A DNA stretch of 64,000 nucleotides from Pseudocercospora fijiensis CIRAD86 (Eukaryota; Ascomycota; Dothideomycetes; Mycosphaerellales; Mycosphaerellaceae), in the NCBI RefSeq assembly GCF_000340215.1, contig NW_006921532.1, positions 2,707,337 through 2,771,336 on the forward strand, read 5' to 3'. Position numbers and translations under genes: made by a program. The notes under the pieces are model-generated. The model had not been told where the DNA came from, did not search any database, and saw only the letters and a program-made list of their open reading frames with translations. Below are positions 23,465 to 34,431 of this stretch, piece after piece; within the stretch, counting starts at the first letter, position 1, and each line of letters opens with the position of its first letter.

Positions 23465-25678
23465 CTACTTCAGCTGACCCGCCTCCAATTCCGCAATCCT
23501 CTTCTCCCATTCCGGCACAGCTCTGAGTTGAAGGTCCAACTCCTCCTTCTCGTCCTCGAGCTTCAACCTCGCATCTGCATCAAGCTGGGTAAAGACATAG
23601 CCACCTTGACCGTCGAACTGCAGGATCCAGCCATGGTACCGCCACAGCGACCGACGATGAGACACAGTCATCAAAGTGATTCCGAGCCTTTTGGCTTCGT
23701 CATACATGATTTTCTCCACTTCCGGTGTCAGCGAGGAGGTGCACTCGTCTAAGATGGCGAATTTGGGCCTATGGTAGAATAATCGAGCAGCCGCGATGCG
23801 TTGTTGGAAGCCAGTACTGAGGGCGTCGGCCCATTCGTGCTCGATATTGAGGCCACTGACGTCGCTGGTGGCTTGCCCCGATCTGCTGTCGACTGGACTG
23901 TTCGGCTCGCTTGGGTCGTAGCCGCCTCGTGAGCTGGATGTGTCGAGCAATGATTCGAGGCCCAGTTTGCGCATGATGTTGATGAGGTGCACATCGGTGA
24001 TACCTTTGGCTCGCATATCTAGAAGATTGTCGGGATAGAGAATTTGCTGACGAAGACTCCCTTTGCTCAAATATGGTCGCTGAGGGACGTAAAAGATGTC
24101 CTCGTTCGGTGGCTTGCGAACTTTTCCACCATAGACTGGCCATAGACCGCCCAGGATGCGGAACAAGCTGCTCTTACCGCAACCATTTGGGCCAACTATC
24201 AGCATATGATCACCCTGAGAGATATGGAATGATAATGCCTTGACCAGGATATCTCCATTCGGCGAAACGATTGGCACATCTTCAAACTTGATGTCCTCGC
24301 CTTCTTCTAGCTCGCCTCGGCCTGCAAGGATGGCAGCATTCGACTCAGTCGATGCTGAAGACACGAGCGCCTTCTCGAAATGTCCTCGCTGGATGTCGGC
24401 GATGACGTCTAGCAGCATGCTGACTCTGCTTGTATACCCTGCGAGCTCCGAGATCTCCTTGTACGAGAACATTAGTCGACCAAAAGCATCACTCGATGAG
24501 AGCAGCAAGCGTCGATTCGTAATGAAGGTCTCGGTCTTGTCGCCTGTACTCTCTCCACCAGGTGACGCGCCTGGTAGCTTGAAGAATACTGGCACTGAAC
24601 AGAGCAGCAAGCCCAATGCTCCCCAGAAGTATTTGACCACAAATTCTTCCATGATTCCGTGATAGAGCCTTCTCCGTAGTATCCGATTGACATGCTTGAT
24701 CAGAGTGAAGTATCCTCGGTCAACAGTGTCCTTCTCCGCCTCGTGACCGTTGTATAGTGCCACCTCTTCACTGTAGTCAATCAACCGAGTATGTGCTGCT
24801 CTGAACTCGCCCTCCAACCTGGCCTCTTCAGCAACGTACTTGCCGAATGGAGGTGTTAACGCTCGCATCAAACTAGCACTAATCTGCACCAGCAGACTCA
24901 TAGCAAATAGACCCTCTCCTCCGACACTTCGTGACAAGCTCCAATTGTAGATGACGAGGTCCAACATGGGTTTTGACAAGCTCGAGTACAGCTCAGCCAG
25001 ACTGTTCGAGAACTTGGTCACATCGACGGTGATGAGCTGATCAGCATTCTTGATCCGATCATCCAAGGCCGAAAGCGTGTAGAATGTCATGTTGCCTAGG
25101 TAGAGATTATGAATGTAATTCGTGAGCCGTGTCCTGTACGCCAATGACAGTGTTGTTTGGTGGTAGGACAGCATCGAGTTCGTGAAAGTCGCAGGTACAG
25201 CAACGAGCATCCACCACACCAAGCCTTTGATGAACGCCTTTCCTTTGCCTCTCACCAGGGCGCTGACAAGCTGACCATCCAGTTCGGCAACGTACAAGCT
25301 GATCAGCGTGCGGAGGACCAGAAACACAGAGTGACTGGCAAGCAGCCTCGCTTCCTTGCTCTTCCATGACGGTATGCATATTTTCAGAAGTCTTCCCAGG
25401 CTGCGAAAGAACTCTCTGTTCAACTCGACTTTCTTCTTCCTCTTCTTGCCATCATCTTGCCCCACGAGTCCTTTGCGACGCGCCTCAGCTGCGCGCGCCG
25501 AGGCAGCTTTCTGCTCTTTGATAGCACCACGTATTCGCTGTATGAGCGCGAGAACCAGCGCGAGGTATATCGTTCGCGAGACCTTTGTCCGATGTCTCAC
25601 GTAGAGTGAGGTGAGGTCGCTCAGCAATTGTTTCAGCGAACGATTGCTGATGGTCGCAGGGAGGGATGAGACTGCCAT
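23465..25678 (-). CDS. peroxisomal ABC transporter, subfamily D (PXA/ABCD half-transporter)
   Basis: A 737-residue half-transporter with an ATG at 25678 and no intron. The N-terminal membrane domain (about residues 30-370) carries the ABCD-family signals [20 protein letters not shown] and [13 protein letters not shown] (EAA-like loop, about 225-316). The ATPase domain has Walker A GPNGCGKS at about 496-503, signature LSTGFQQR at about 620-627 and Walker B FAILDE at about 640-645, then [17 protein letters not shown] proteins import long-chain acyl-CoAs into peroxisomes for beta-oxidation and act as homo- or heterodimers, so a partner half is expected elsewhere. The signature deviates from LSGGEKQR, which is worth checking in the family alignment. 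The C-terminal helix [20 protein letters not shown] is typical of fungal members. Confidence 0.93.
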   Translation of the reverse strand: MAVSSLPATISNRSLKQLLSDLTSLYVRHRTKVSRTIYLALVLALIQRIRGAIKEQKAASARAAEARRKGLVGQDDGKKRKKKVELNREFFRSLGRLLKICIPSWKSKEARLLASHSVFLVLRTLISLYVAELDGQLVSALVRGKGKAFIKGLVWWMLVAVPATFTNSMLSYHQTTLSLAYRTRLTNYIHNLYLGNMTFYTLSALDDRIKNADQLITVDVTKFSNSLAELYSSLSKPMLDLVIYNWSLSRSVGGEGLFAMSLLVQISASLMRALTPPFGKYVAEEARLEGEFRAAHTRLIDYSEEVALYNGHEAEKDTVDRGYFTLIKHVNRILRRRLYHGIMEEFVVKYFWGALGLLLCSVPVFFKLPGASPGGESTGDKTETFITNRRLLLSSSDAFGRLMFSYKEISELAGYTSRVSMLLDVIADIQRGHFEKALVSSASTESNAAILAGRGELEEGEDIKFEDVPIVSPNGDILVKALSFHISQGDHMLIVGPNGCGKSSLFRILGGLWPVYGGKVRKPPNEDIFYVPQRPYLSKGSLRQQILYPDNLLDMRAKGITDVHLINIMRKLGLESLLDTSSSRGGYDPSEPNSPVDSRSGQATSDVSGLNIEHEWADALSTGFQQRIAAARLFYHRPKFAILDECTSSLTPEVEKIMYDEAKRLGITLMTVSHRRSLWRYHGWILQFDGQGGYVFTQLDADARLKLEDEKEELDLQLRAVPEWEKRIAELEAGQLK

Positions 25679-26043
25679 GCTGACGGCTGGCGATTGAGAA
25701 TTGCGTCGAACAGAGGTTTCATAGAGGCGACGACGACTACATCATCCCAGCTAGAATGTGCATGTGATAGACCGGAAGACTAGGACGGAAGATGCAGGAT
25801 GAACGTCGCTCCGTTTGCGGCTTCATGTGAACAAGCCGAGGTCACAAAGCGAGCAAGGATACGCGAGATGCTTAGAACTGTACTGTTCGGCGTCACTGCG
25901 ATTGAAACATTACATCCCTCTTTTCCATTTCCATCGTAACATTAATAATACTACCGCAGATGTAATTGTGCCATAGCAGCATTTTTAGTGTCATCTTAAC
26001 AATATTTGGTATCTCAACGAAGCAAATTGATCGTGTCCCTCCC
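25679..26043. other. intergenic: ABCD promoter and b561 3' flank
   Basis: A 365-bp spacer with no open frame worth calling. Confidence 0.5.
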
Positions 26044-26897
26044 TTACGCGTACTCTTGGCGACTGCGCTTGCTACGAGCGCTACCAGTCTCAGATGCCTC
26101 CTTGTAAGTTGGAGGAGCGACCTGCTTGACGCTGCTCCGACGCCTCTCGCCGATCACCACCGAGATCACATACAATAGCCACATGAAACCAGCGGCCACC
26201 GAGTACCCGATGATTGCGCCGTTCGATGGTGGTGCGAGTGGGAACTGGCGAGCGAATCGAAGGCCAAGTCCACCATTGATGATCCCGAGTGTGATGACGA
26301 TGCGGCCTAGCCACAGGTGACCGTAGCTCCAGAATGTGCGTCTGCTATACTTCTTGAACATCAAGTGGTGCAGGAAGCCGAGAATGGGTTGGAAGAAGAT
26401 GAGGACCAAGAGGATAATGCCGATGATCGGATGTACGTTGTGGAGCATGTCGTCGATTGGTGACTGAGTGACCATCTGCGGAATCATTAGCTCGCTGCCA
26501 TGCAATGACAGAGATTAGATTCGCGACTTACGTAGACACCGAGAGCAAAAGCAGCAATGTATAAAATGTACGCGAAAATCTGGAACAGACCATGAATCCA
26601 CCACAGGCCACGGAATGATGCTAATCGGATCATGATGCCGCCGACTGGGAAGAAGAATCCAAAGGCCAGAGTTGCAAGTACAGCGTGTGCTATCAGTTTC
26701 GTCCGGTACGTTGAAAGCTCAAAACCACCAAAACCACCAAAATCAGCACGTCCAAACCCGCTGTCTCCATCGTCATTACCTCCGTCACTGCCGTCACTGC
26801 CAGAATACGGATTGCCGCCGTAGTATCCACCGAATCCTTGAGCATATGTCGAAGCTGCGCTGAGCACGAGCAGTGCTATGCTCTCGCTGAATTTCAT
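26044..26897 (-). CDS. cytochrome b561-domain membrane protein
   Basis: Exon 1 is 26532-26897; the intron is 26476-26531 (donor GTAAGT, branch CTAAT, acceptor CGCAG); exon 2 is 26044-26475. The product is 265 residues. It starts MKFSESIALLVLSAASTYAQ, a signal peptide, followed by a Gly/Asp/Ser-rich linker to about residue 60. Five hydrophobic segments then carry four well-placed histidines: LIAHAVL, WWIHGLF, NVHPIIG and YGHLWLGR. These are the expected ligands of the two b-type haems. The tail is basic and cytoplasmic-looking. b561 proteins move electrons across membranes, usually from ascorbate-like donors to ferric or other acceptors. No DOMON domain is present. The substrate is unknown. 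Upstream ATG-less frame to 27035 is leader. Confidence 0.85.
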
Positions 26898-28065
26898 CGT
26901 CGGTTTGGATTTGTTTCTAGCAGATGATGAGCATTCAATGTAGTCGAGGTACTGTGGTTGTCCAAGCCTAAGGATGAGTGTTGTTTTCTTGACAAGCGTG
27001 TAGGAATGAGTGTGATTACGACAAAGGCCTCGCAAGGAGCTGCAGTGACAGTAATATCAGATGCAGAGAGTCACAGCACCGCCGTGCAGCATGGGCCAAA
27101 TCTTGCTTACCTACCCGACGCGCGCGGCAGCCTTTTCTATAAACGCAAGCAAGCCGGCGAAGCCTTGTCATGTTTCAAAACATCCGGGGCTGGAGAGGGC
27201 TGGAGAGCTGGGGATTGACGTCTTCAACCATCGTTTATCGGACAAGCTTACGTGGTTCGCTGCGTGTGAGAGGCAGAGAGGATTGGGGGTGTCGGAGTTG
27301 GCAGCTGTGTTGTGCGTTCTTCGGTGCCGGAGAGGCTGTGTTGGGGAGCCGAACGCCAGCTTCCAGCAGAACCCAGCTTATGAATAGAACAAGGATCTGG
27401 ATTTTGGTCCATCCGCCGTGCATCGCGCTCGCGATCGTCAAAATCCATATTAATAGTGATGCTCTTCACAGATTCGGCTGATGAGTCTGTACTGTACCAC
27501 ATGTGTGCTGCTCTATGGTGTCAAAGACAATACGTTTCTTGGCGTCGAGTTCACAGACCACAAGAAAGGACTCATGATTCTGATACTCGGCTCCCAGTCT
27601 ACGACCTGCATGTGGAGAGCAGGTCAAGTTGAAACAAAGCTCTTGTTGGTCGAAGGCGGCCAAAACGTTCTCGTCCCCAATGTTTGACACGAGCTCCGCA
27701 TAGCAGCATATTTCGACTCTGCAATCTCTGCCCGGCCTTGCAGGTAATAAGCCGTGATAGCTACGGCTGCACACATATCATGCAAGTGCATCTAGGTCCG
27801 CAAAGATGCAGAAAGATAGCATTCCAGACCTTCGCCCATGGCAGTCATGGACCTGCTAAAATATGTCGGGCTGTCGTTGTGCAATGGTCTTCCCGAGCGT
27901 GTGCTGAAGAACTGCGCTCTGCGTGTCACTAGCCACAGCAACGACCCAGATTCAGATTCAGTGAATCGGCGAATTGGTATCTCGAAGAGCGAAGCCATCA
28001 AGAGTCCATGCAGGAGTTATGGGTGAACAAAGATGAGGTGATCACGACCTCTTTCCTGTCCACCT
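26898..28065. other. intergenic sequence, no gene recognised
   Basis: Contains the b561 promoter and unique sequence. Several 70-105-codon frames on both strands lack recognisable features. The 3' flank of the glycine-zipper gene lies at the right end. Confidence 0.5.
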
Positions 28066-28680
28066 TCATGTAGCTTCTGAATGTTTGATCTCGGATTCCG
28101 ATGTCTTCTGGGACCGTAACTCGAGCTTTCGCGGCTTTTTCTTCTGCGCCGGGACTCCATTCGTCGGCCCCGCTTGGCCATCATCATGCTGTGCAGAAGA
28201 ACCTGGAGCTTGTTGCTTCTTTTCCTGCTCCAGCGCACTAACCACTTCTTCCGGCGAAGCATCTTCAAAGCGCTTTTGTATGTTGCCGACCTTGATCCAC
28301 GGACCATGCCACGCACCTACACCTGCTCCTGTCAAGGCGCCGAGAGGCACGGTTGCAACAGATGCCACTCCGCCAACTAGTGTTCCCAAGACTGCACCGA
28401 GGCCCATGCCTACTCCAGCGCCAATGCCTCCTCCGCCGAAAAGGCCTTGCCATGTACCCGATTGCATTCGGCGTGCCATCCTACTGTGGCCATTAGCTTC
28501 CACCTCCTTCTCATATGCTTCCTTCAATAGCCTTTCTCTTTCGTTGGGATTAGATACTGCGGCCGCCTTGTCTTTCAGACGCTGTGCCGTCTCTTGTAGT
28601 TGCGACATCTTTTGCATGGCGCTGATGGTCTCGAGGAGCTCCTCGCGTGTTGGGCCATCTTTGCCAGCGGTGGCAGCCAT
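28066..28680 (-). CDS. hypothetical protein with glycine-zipper hydrophobic segment
   Basis: A 204-residue intronless protein with an ATG at 28680. Residues 10-70 form charged, probably helical sequence (REELLETISAMQKMSQLQET, then ERERLLKEAYEKEVEA). Residues 80-125 are a Gly/Ala/Val-rich repeat of small residues (GIGAGVGMGLGAVLGTLVGG), typical of glycine-zipper membrane insertions. The C-terminal 70 residues are charged and Lys/Gln/Ser-rich. The pattern suggests a small membrane-associated protein of fungi. I do not recognise a named family and infer no function. Confidence 0.75.
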   Translation of the reverse strand: MAATAGKDGPTREELLETISAMQKMSQLQETAQRLKDKAAAVSNPNERERLLKEAYEKEVEANGHSRMARRMQSGTWQGLFGGGGIGAGVGMGLGAVLGTLVGGVASVATVPLGALTGAGVGAWHGPWIKVGNIQKRFEDASPEEVVSALEQEKKQQAPGSSAQHDDGQAGPTNGVPAQKKKPRKLELRSQKTSESEIKHSEAT

Positions 28681-29178
28681 TATTTATGGGCGACAGCGAA
28701 ATGCGACTTTGCCTCGATGTCCTTCTGCGTTGTAAAGAGTCCTACTCTCGCGTTCCACCTGTGGTTGTGTGTGGCAGCATGTGTTGGTCTACCGAGCGAA
28801 GTTCAATGCATCTCTCCATCATGGAGTTCAGAAGTAAGAGGGACATCATCATGTGTGCGACGAAAACAAGTTCCCGTGATCATTCCTGACGTTCGATCTG
28901 CGAGCTTCCAAGGATCCTGGCTTGGGCCCCTCGATTCCACTTTCACAACAACAACACCACCGCCACCATCATCTTGACCAAGGACAGCACTACTGCGGAA
29001 AAACAGCCCTCACCCTGCGTGGAATCTTTAAGCTTGGATTTGCAGTGTATGTCGTTACTAGACACAGCGTGGACCATCTTCTCCTGCTAGAGCCAACAAG
29101 AACTACTGTATAAGGTCATGTCACAGCAGAGATACAAGACTGACACCAATACTCCCGAGAGACTGATTTTCGCCGATC
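28681..29178. other. intergenic sequence
   Basis: Promoter side of the glycine-zipper gene. There is a CACCAC-type run near 28953-28972 but nothing else clear. Confidence 0.45.
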
Positions 29179-29487
29179 GTTCACGAAGCGGGCGACCTCT
29201 GGCACCTCCCAAAGCGTAGCGAAGGTCAGGTGACCAAGGGGAGCCCGCTCGTGGGTTATACTACGTGGTCCGATTTCTTGGCGCGTTCTGATTGGTAGAA
29301 ATCAAAACGCTGGACACCTTAGGCTCCAACTTTCAACTACACCTCTTTTAGTTCACGAAGCGGGCGACCTCTAGGCACCTAACCTTCGCTATGATTGGTT
29401 ACTAGTAGAAATCAAAACCCCGGGTGTGCCTGGATGCCTGACTTTCCAACATTCATATTGCACCCACGAGCGGCCGCTTCGTAATTC
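29179..29487. repeat. short repeat-built element, MITE-like candidate
   Basis: A 22-bp motif (GTTCACGAAGCGGGCGACCT plus CT) occurs identically at 29179-29200 and 29351-29372. A second motif, TGATTGG then TAGAAATCAAAAC, follows each copy (about 29289-29308 and 29392-29418), the second interrupted by TTACTAG. Inverted copies also occur: CCCGCTCGTGGGT near 29244 against ACCCACGAGCGG near 29462, and ACGAAGCGG at the left against CCGCTTCGT at the right. The layout suggests a small non-autonomous inverted-repeat element or a nested pair. No target duplication was found. Confidence 0.5.
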
Positions 29488-30052
29488 TTGGATTGCTTGC
29501 ACAGCAATCCACAGCACATTTTAATTTGAGGCCGGGCTTGTCATTCTCTCCGGCCACTTTAGGACAGAGAATCACAAGGCCGCCAAAGGCATGCGGCCGC
29601 TTGAACCATAGAATACCCAGGAACAGCTGTGTTCCTGGCGCTGCCACAGTAGTTCTACCGCGGTGGTGTTGTACATACCGCAGCCTTCTGTGACAGCCGC
29701 CACGCCAATTCAGACTTCTCTCACGCTTGACCGGGACTGGCAACCGGGTCTCTCAATCATGATGATGCACCTAAAACTTCTCGAAGAGCATGCCTGAGAT
29801 GAGTGGACGAGGCTGTATTGAAGGCGCTCGTGTCGAGACTGCAGTCCTTCACGGCGAACACATTTCTTCCCCTACTCATCTCCTGATTTCTTGGACGATA
29901 ATGCACAGGGGTTGCCAAGTAGTGGCGCATAGGAAGGCAGGAATCATTGAAGCATACAAGAAGACGATGCTTTCTACGATGCAGAGAACAGCAAGCCCTT
30001 TCTCAGTCGGATAGTACATCGTTTCTCATCACGTCTCAGAATCGCAGTCGAT
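29488..30052. other. intergenic sequence upstream of the secreted-protein gene
   Basis: A 96-codon minus frame (29453-29743) overlaps a GC-rich patch and has no domain. The remainder is presumed promoter. Confidence 0.45.
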
Positions 30053-30821
30053 ATGCTCAAAGTATAACGTGAGTTCCCAGAAGCGAGGATTCGGCTGACC
30101 GAAGCAGTCCATACTCGCCTTGCTTGTAGCCAGCGCTACCGTTCAAGCAATTGCATTTCCGCAACAAAATGATCAACAAAGTGGCCGGCAAACCAATGAC
30201 AATGGGAACGCCAACAACTTCAACAACCACGATACAGGCGCGAGAGACTCCGCCGTGCGCCAGAAATACCCTTCAACCCCTATTGCTCACTATCCGACGT
30301 CCACATGGAAAGAGGAAAAGCCCAAGACCACCACTCTCAAGGACTACGACCCCACCAAGCCCACCACCTACCCAGAGCACGACACGACTTGTCCACTCAA
30401 TTCTTTAGCAACACCAGGCATCCTCACAGTCCGCCTACACAACGAGCGAAAATGTCGTTCCAACAGGCGCAATGATGGCCGCCGCGTGGACTACGATGAA
30501 AGGGTCTTCATAGACACCTTCCTCACTCGCAACGACGGAAACAGCGATAGGTCGAACAACGCCGACAGACGAAGCGCGTGCATTAACGTAGACGACGAAA
30601 TCCTCAGCGCCTCCTTCCAAAGATTCTTCGACCGCAATGCGTTTGACAGAAACTGCCGGTTGAACTTCTACAACGGTCGCCGGTGCTCGACGAATCGCTT
30701 GGTGCGGTCGGTACGGATCAACGATTCCAATGAGCGGGATTGCCTCGATGTGGGCAACAACGATGGGAATGGGGGGCGTGCTCGGTCGCTGCGGGTGGAT
30801 TGTGATAATTCGAGATTCTGA
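30053..30821 (+). CDS. small secreted protein candidate (Cys-containing)
   Basis: Proposed two-exon gene of 240 residues. Exon 1 is only nine bases (ATG CTC AAA, 30053-30061); the intron is 30062-30107 (donor GTATAA, branch CTGAC, acceptor GCAG); exon 2 is 30108-30821. The joined N-terminus MLKSILALLVASATVQAIA is a clear signal peptide with cleavage expected after about residue 19. The mature part is Asn/Gln-rich, then Pro/Thr/Lys-rich, then Asp/Asn/Arg-rich, with seven cysteines. Third positions in this frame are mostly C or G, supporting it over the alternatives. No family was recognised. Size, secretion signal and cysteines fit an effector-like or cell-wall protein, but that is inference. 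A frame change in the C-terminal half cannot be excluded. Confidence 0.6.
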
Positions 30822-31146
30822 TGGATCGATCGCTTGGCCTGCATGCATCTTCGGAAGCTTCGAGGAGGCGATTTGCAGCTAGCTGCCTGTGGTTTTGTGT
30901 TATCTGTACGCTTAGTACCACCCACTGTCGTTACCGATTAGATACTTCTAGATGAGCTTTCCCTCAGGGAGAATGGCTGTCTCGATATCTTGCGCCCCAA
31001 CATAGCCTTGCAGGATCGATCCTATGTGTCATCTCAGAAGCTCCCTCGCTGGCGAAACCTGTCTATATTGAATTCTATGTACAGCGCGTTCCTAGTCTAA
31101 GCGGGCAATAATTAGTTGTGGCAGTGTTCAGCTGTTGGATTTTTTC
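30822..31146. other. intergenic between convergent genes
   Basis: 3' flanks of the secreted-protein gene and the LtrA-like gene. Nothing else seen. Confidence 0.5.
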
Positions 31147-33387
31147 TCATGTGCGCCATGCTCGTCGTTCTTCTTGGATGGTACAGGTAGAACACTGCCT
31201 CAGAGCATCGTCAAATCCACCCGAATCCTCCTCATCAGTGACTTCGCCTTCGATCTTGCGGTGTGGAAACACTTGTCTCTGCTTACACTTCTTGCAACTC
31301 CTTCCCCAAGGTAGGATAGGTTTGGCGTTATTGAGGATGACGACTACCGTGGAAGTCAGCTCTGTTGAATATCGATCATGCAAGGTACTCGCCGACTTAC
31401 CAAGCAATAAGAGAATTGCCACAGATGGGATGAGCATGGGACTTCCGGTATATTTTCTAAAAGCTCCGGCATGTCCAAACGCCATGCTGATCATGCAGCA
31501 AAGTCCAACTCCCACCAGCATACTACAAGAGAGTCGTGCCTTGTGGTACACTTGCTTCTCTCTTTGGCTTAGAAATGCCAGTGCCGTGCATACCAGAACG
31601 ACAATACCCAGAGAGAGGAAGAAGTAGATGTATGTAAGGCGAAACATGTCTGCCACCTTTGCCAGTTCCTTCACGCGGCCTTTGTCGAGGGTCCAGTTCG
31701 GGATATCGAGCTTCTCATCGATAAGTTTCAAGTCTTCGATTTCATCGTAGAGTTTGACTTTGTTGAAGCCTGTAATGGTCATGATGGCGAGGAAGTCGGT
31801 ATAGAATATAAGTTGCATCGCGTTAGTCCACGATTCGTTCCGGTACGTCATGTACTTCAAAGCTTCTCGAATATAATATTCATCGTTCAAGTCGCGGAGA
31901 ACTGTTGCCGGGTCCTTGGCAACGTAGCCTTCGTCTTCGGTAATGTTACGACTTACGTCAGTCCATTGACGGACCGCTTCGTCGAAGTTCTCTCTGTTGT
32001 AGCCTTGGCCATTTAGAATGCCCAGCCAGTGTTTGAACATGTTAGTGAGTGCCTTGGCTTTGTAGGTGAGTGCACTCCAGAGAAGACATAGACTGAGACC
32101 TTGTCCAGCTAGTACGACAGCTAGATGAAGGATGAAATGTAGGCCGGCCCAGACTTGTTGTCGAATGGAGCCGAAATGGTGTCCTTCATCGATCCAGTCG
32201 AAGTATAGCATGTAGATAAAGTAGAGAATGAGAACTCCGCAAAGAAGACCAGTAACGGTGACCGGGTTCCAAGTGATGCTGTGGACACGTGCAATGGTTT
32301 GACAAGACTTTGTCAGCGTGATGATACCTTCTCCGATGATAATCAGGGTCAGAAGCGACATTCTTTGCACCAGATGGGTGCCCTTGTAGCCTATCGTGCG
32401 CCATTTGCAGGAGACGGCGGTGGCGAGAATACACTCTGCGAAGCCGACGAGATACCATGCGAGCCAGGATCTGTTGTTGGAGTGATTGTGTGACTTCCAA
32501 TTAGGGTCGGAATGTCCATCGACGTGACTGATACGAAAAGTGGCAGCTAGCGATCCATATATCGTCGCAGCAATTGCGTAAAGGGCCAGCAGTAGCAGCA
32601 TTGGCATCCGCGTTTCTTTATATTTGCTGATGAAAAGACCAGTCTGCAAGTACTGTAGGACAAGAATAAGTCGGCTCGCCATCAGGACCAAGGTCAAAGC
32701 ATGGAGGTAGTTGTCGATCGCAAGCCCTCTGTCGTCCCATTTATTGCCGAGCTTGAACATGGGTCCTATATAGCGACAATTGTGGGTCAGCGAATGTCTC
32801 ATTCATCACCATTGCTTTCGTACCAGTCGCAGCCAGACCCATCATAACACTGCGAACATTAGTGCTAGTCAGAGATGAGCGAGCGTGATGTGCCAAGCAT
32901 ACCAGAAGTGGAAGGCCTTCCAGATGCGGCTTGCAACGCAATCGACAGCGAAGCGCACGTCATACAGAGTGACCTTGTCACTGATCAGTATTTCATTCTA
33001 GTCGGAGTGTAATGTCAATAAGCTTACCTGAAACCAAGTGAACCTTCATACACGAGATGCAAGAGTCAGTAGGCATTGCCTGTGGTAGCTCGATTTCTCC
33101 TCTTACCATAGTACGCAGAAGAAGCAGATGTACTGCTCGAGAGTCCGACCATCTGTCACGGAGTGAACATAAGTGAAAGCTGCCAGATTCGCAACGAAGA
33201 AGAGATCGTAGAAAAGCTCCGCCGGGGTTGTTTCTTTGACAAGCAGGACGTGAGGACTCTGCCGCAAAGGATTCTGGGCGGCATCGGCATTTTCATCGCA
33301 CTCTGGAATGGTAGGCTCTGTACTGTGAGATGTCTCATGACCAAGGTGGTTCTTTCGAGGAATCAGAGGCAGGCTTTTCTCTGACAT
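31147..33387 (-). CDS. LtrA-like (low temperature requirement A) multi-pass membrane protein
   Basis: A six-exon gene: 33107-33387, 33028-33043, 32903-32973, 32824-32849, 31401-32765 and 31147-31343. All introns are 53-63 bp with GT...AG ends, and the joined frame gives 651 residues. The family signature is in exon 1, TTPAELFYDLFFVANLAAFT, and across exons 2-3, with YDVRFAVDCVASRIWKAFHF after the WFQVTL junction. Exons 4-5 continue as GLAATGPMFKLGNKWDDRGL. The long exon 5 holds many hydrophobic segments. LtrA-family proteins are integral membrane proteins of poorly known function, named from Listeria cold growth. The C-terminal tail is charged with a CKKCKQ motif. Exons 2 (16 nt) and 4 (26 nt) are unusually small. 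The last intron (57 nt) is a multiple of three without a stop. Confidence 0.88.
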
Positions 33388-34431
33388 GTTGAGAAGCAGT
33401 GACCAACGATCAGGTACTAGGAAGAAGCCAAGAACGAGAAGCGATCCTCCAGATATAACACAAAGCGGGCTCCGACAGTTTTCGCCGCAACTGTGGTCAG
33501 AATGCAAATAAGACCGAAATTGTATGCTTGTAATCTCAACCAGTCCCGAGTCGAACAGGTTTCTTTAACCACTCATGATCTATCCTACAGGCATAACAGC
33601 GCACTCCGTCGTGCCCTAGCATGCTCCAGGCAAAGCAGGTGCGAAACAAGGCATCGGGTACCGACGAATTTGAGCACATGGCAGCGGACAAAGGCTTTCG
33701 ATCAATCGATCCGGCATCCGTTTCAGATATGAGATGGCGATAAGCTGCCGACTGAATATTCGGATGATTCGAGGAGCGTGACAGGCTACGCGCGTCAGGC
33801 CTGAATGCTTGTTGTTGTCTCAAACCATGAACCGGAATTCCGAACCAGCTTACGCAGGTAGTAATGGTGGCCGCATCAATCTCGAGATTCTTCCTCGGCT
33901 GGTGGTCCAGAAGTGCTTCTGAATGGCCAGATCGCAATCTTTACAAAAGCTGGAAAGGCGATGATCTTGTGATAGCGACAGCAACACCGTGCAGTTCCCC
34001 CATCACAATGAAAGGCGATGGCAGTCGGAAGCCTTCTTCACCGGCGTATCTCGAGGCGAATCGTGCGGCTGAGTATGTGCGTACAGCTGGAGAGGCTGTT
34101 GTCGAATCCAGAAACCAATACGATGCCCATCTTGTGCTGTAGAAGATGCAGTTGGGTAGGAGCGTCTTTTTCCCCTCTTCTCAAAGAAGCATCCAGCCGA
34201 TGGTCGACCCTTCCAATTATTCAGTTCAGATGTCAGGTAGCATGATGCCAGTGTTCGGGCGATGCTCCTGAGGATGGAAGTCCGGACACGACTGTTGTTG
34301 CCGGAGGAAGAAGATGTACAAGGTGAAGCTGAAGCTGTGACACGCTCACTGCTACCAGGGGTGGATTACGTAACATTGGTCTCTTCTACTTCAAGAACGA
34401 CCTACAGGCTGCAGAACACCTTCGCCAGGGT
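33388..34431. other. intergenic sequence, no gene recognised
   Basis: Promoter side of the LtrA-like gene. Frames such as 33536-33937 (minus) and 33864-34142 (plus) have no recognisable features. Confidence 0.5.

Noticed and set aside
24240..24662. 140-codon plus-strand open frame
   Set aside because: Antisense shadow of the ABCD transporter.
28085..28735. 216-codon plus-strand open frame
   Set aside because: Antisense to the glycine-zipper hypothetical gene; the minus frame has the ATG, charged helices and coherent Gly/Ala segment.
30435..30848. 137-codon minus frame, and a Thr/Ser-rich third frame on the plus strand
   Set aside because: The minus frame is antisense to the secreted-protein candidate. 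The third plus frame is mucin-like but has three stops, and third-position bias favours the called frame.
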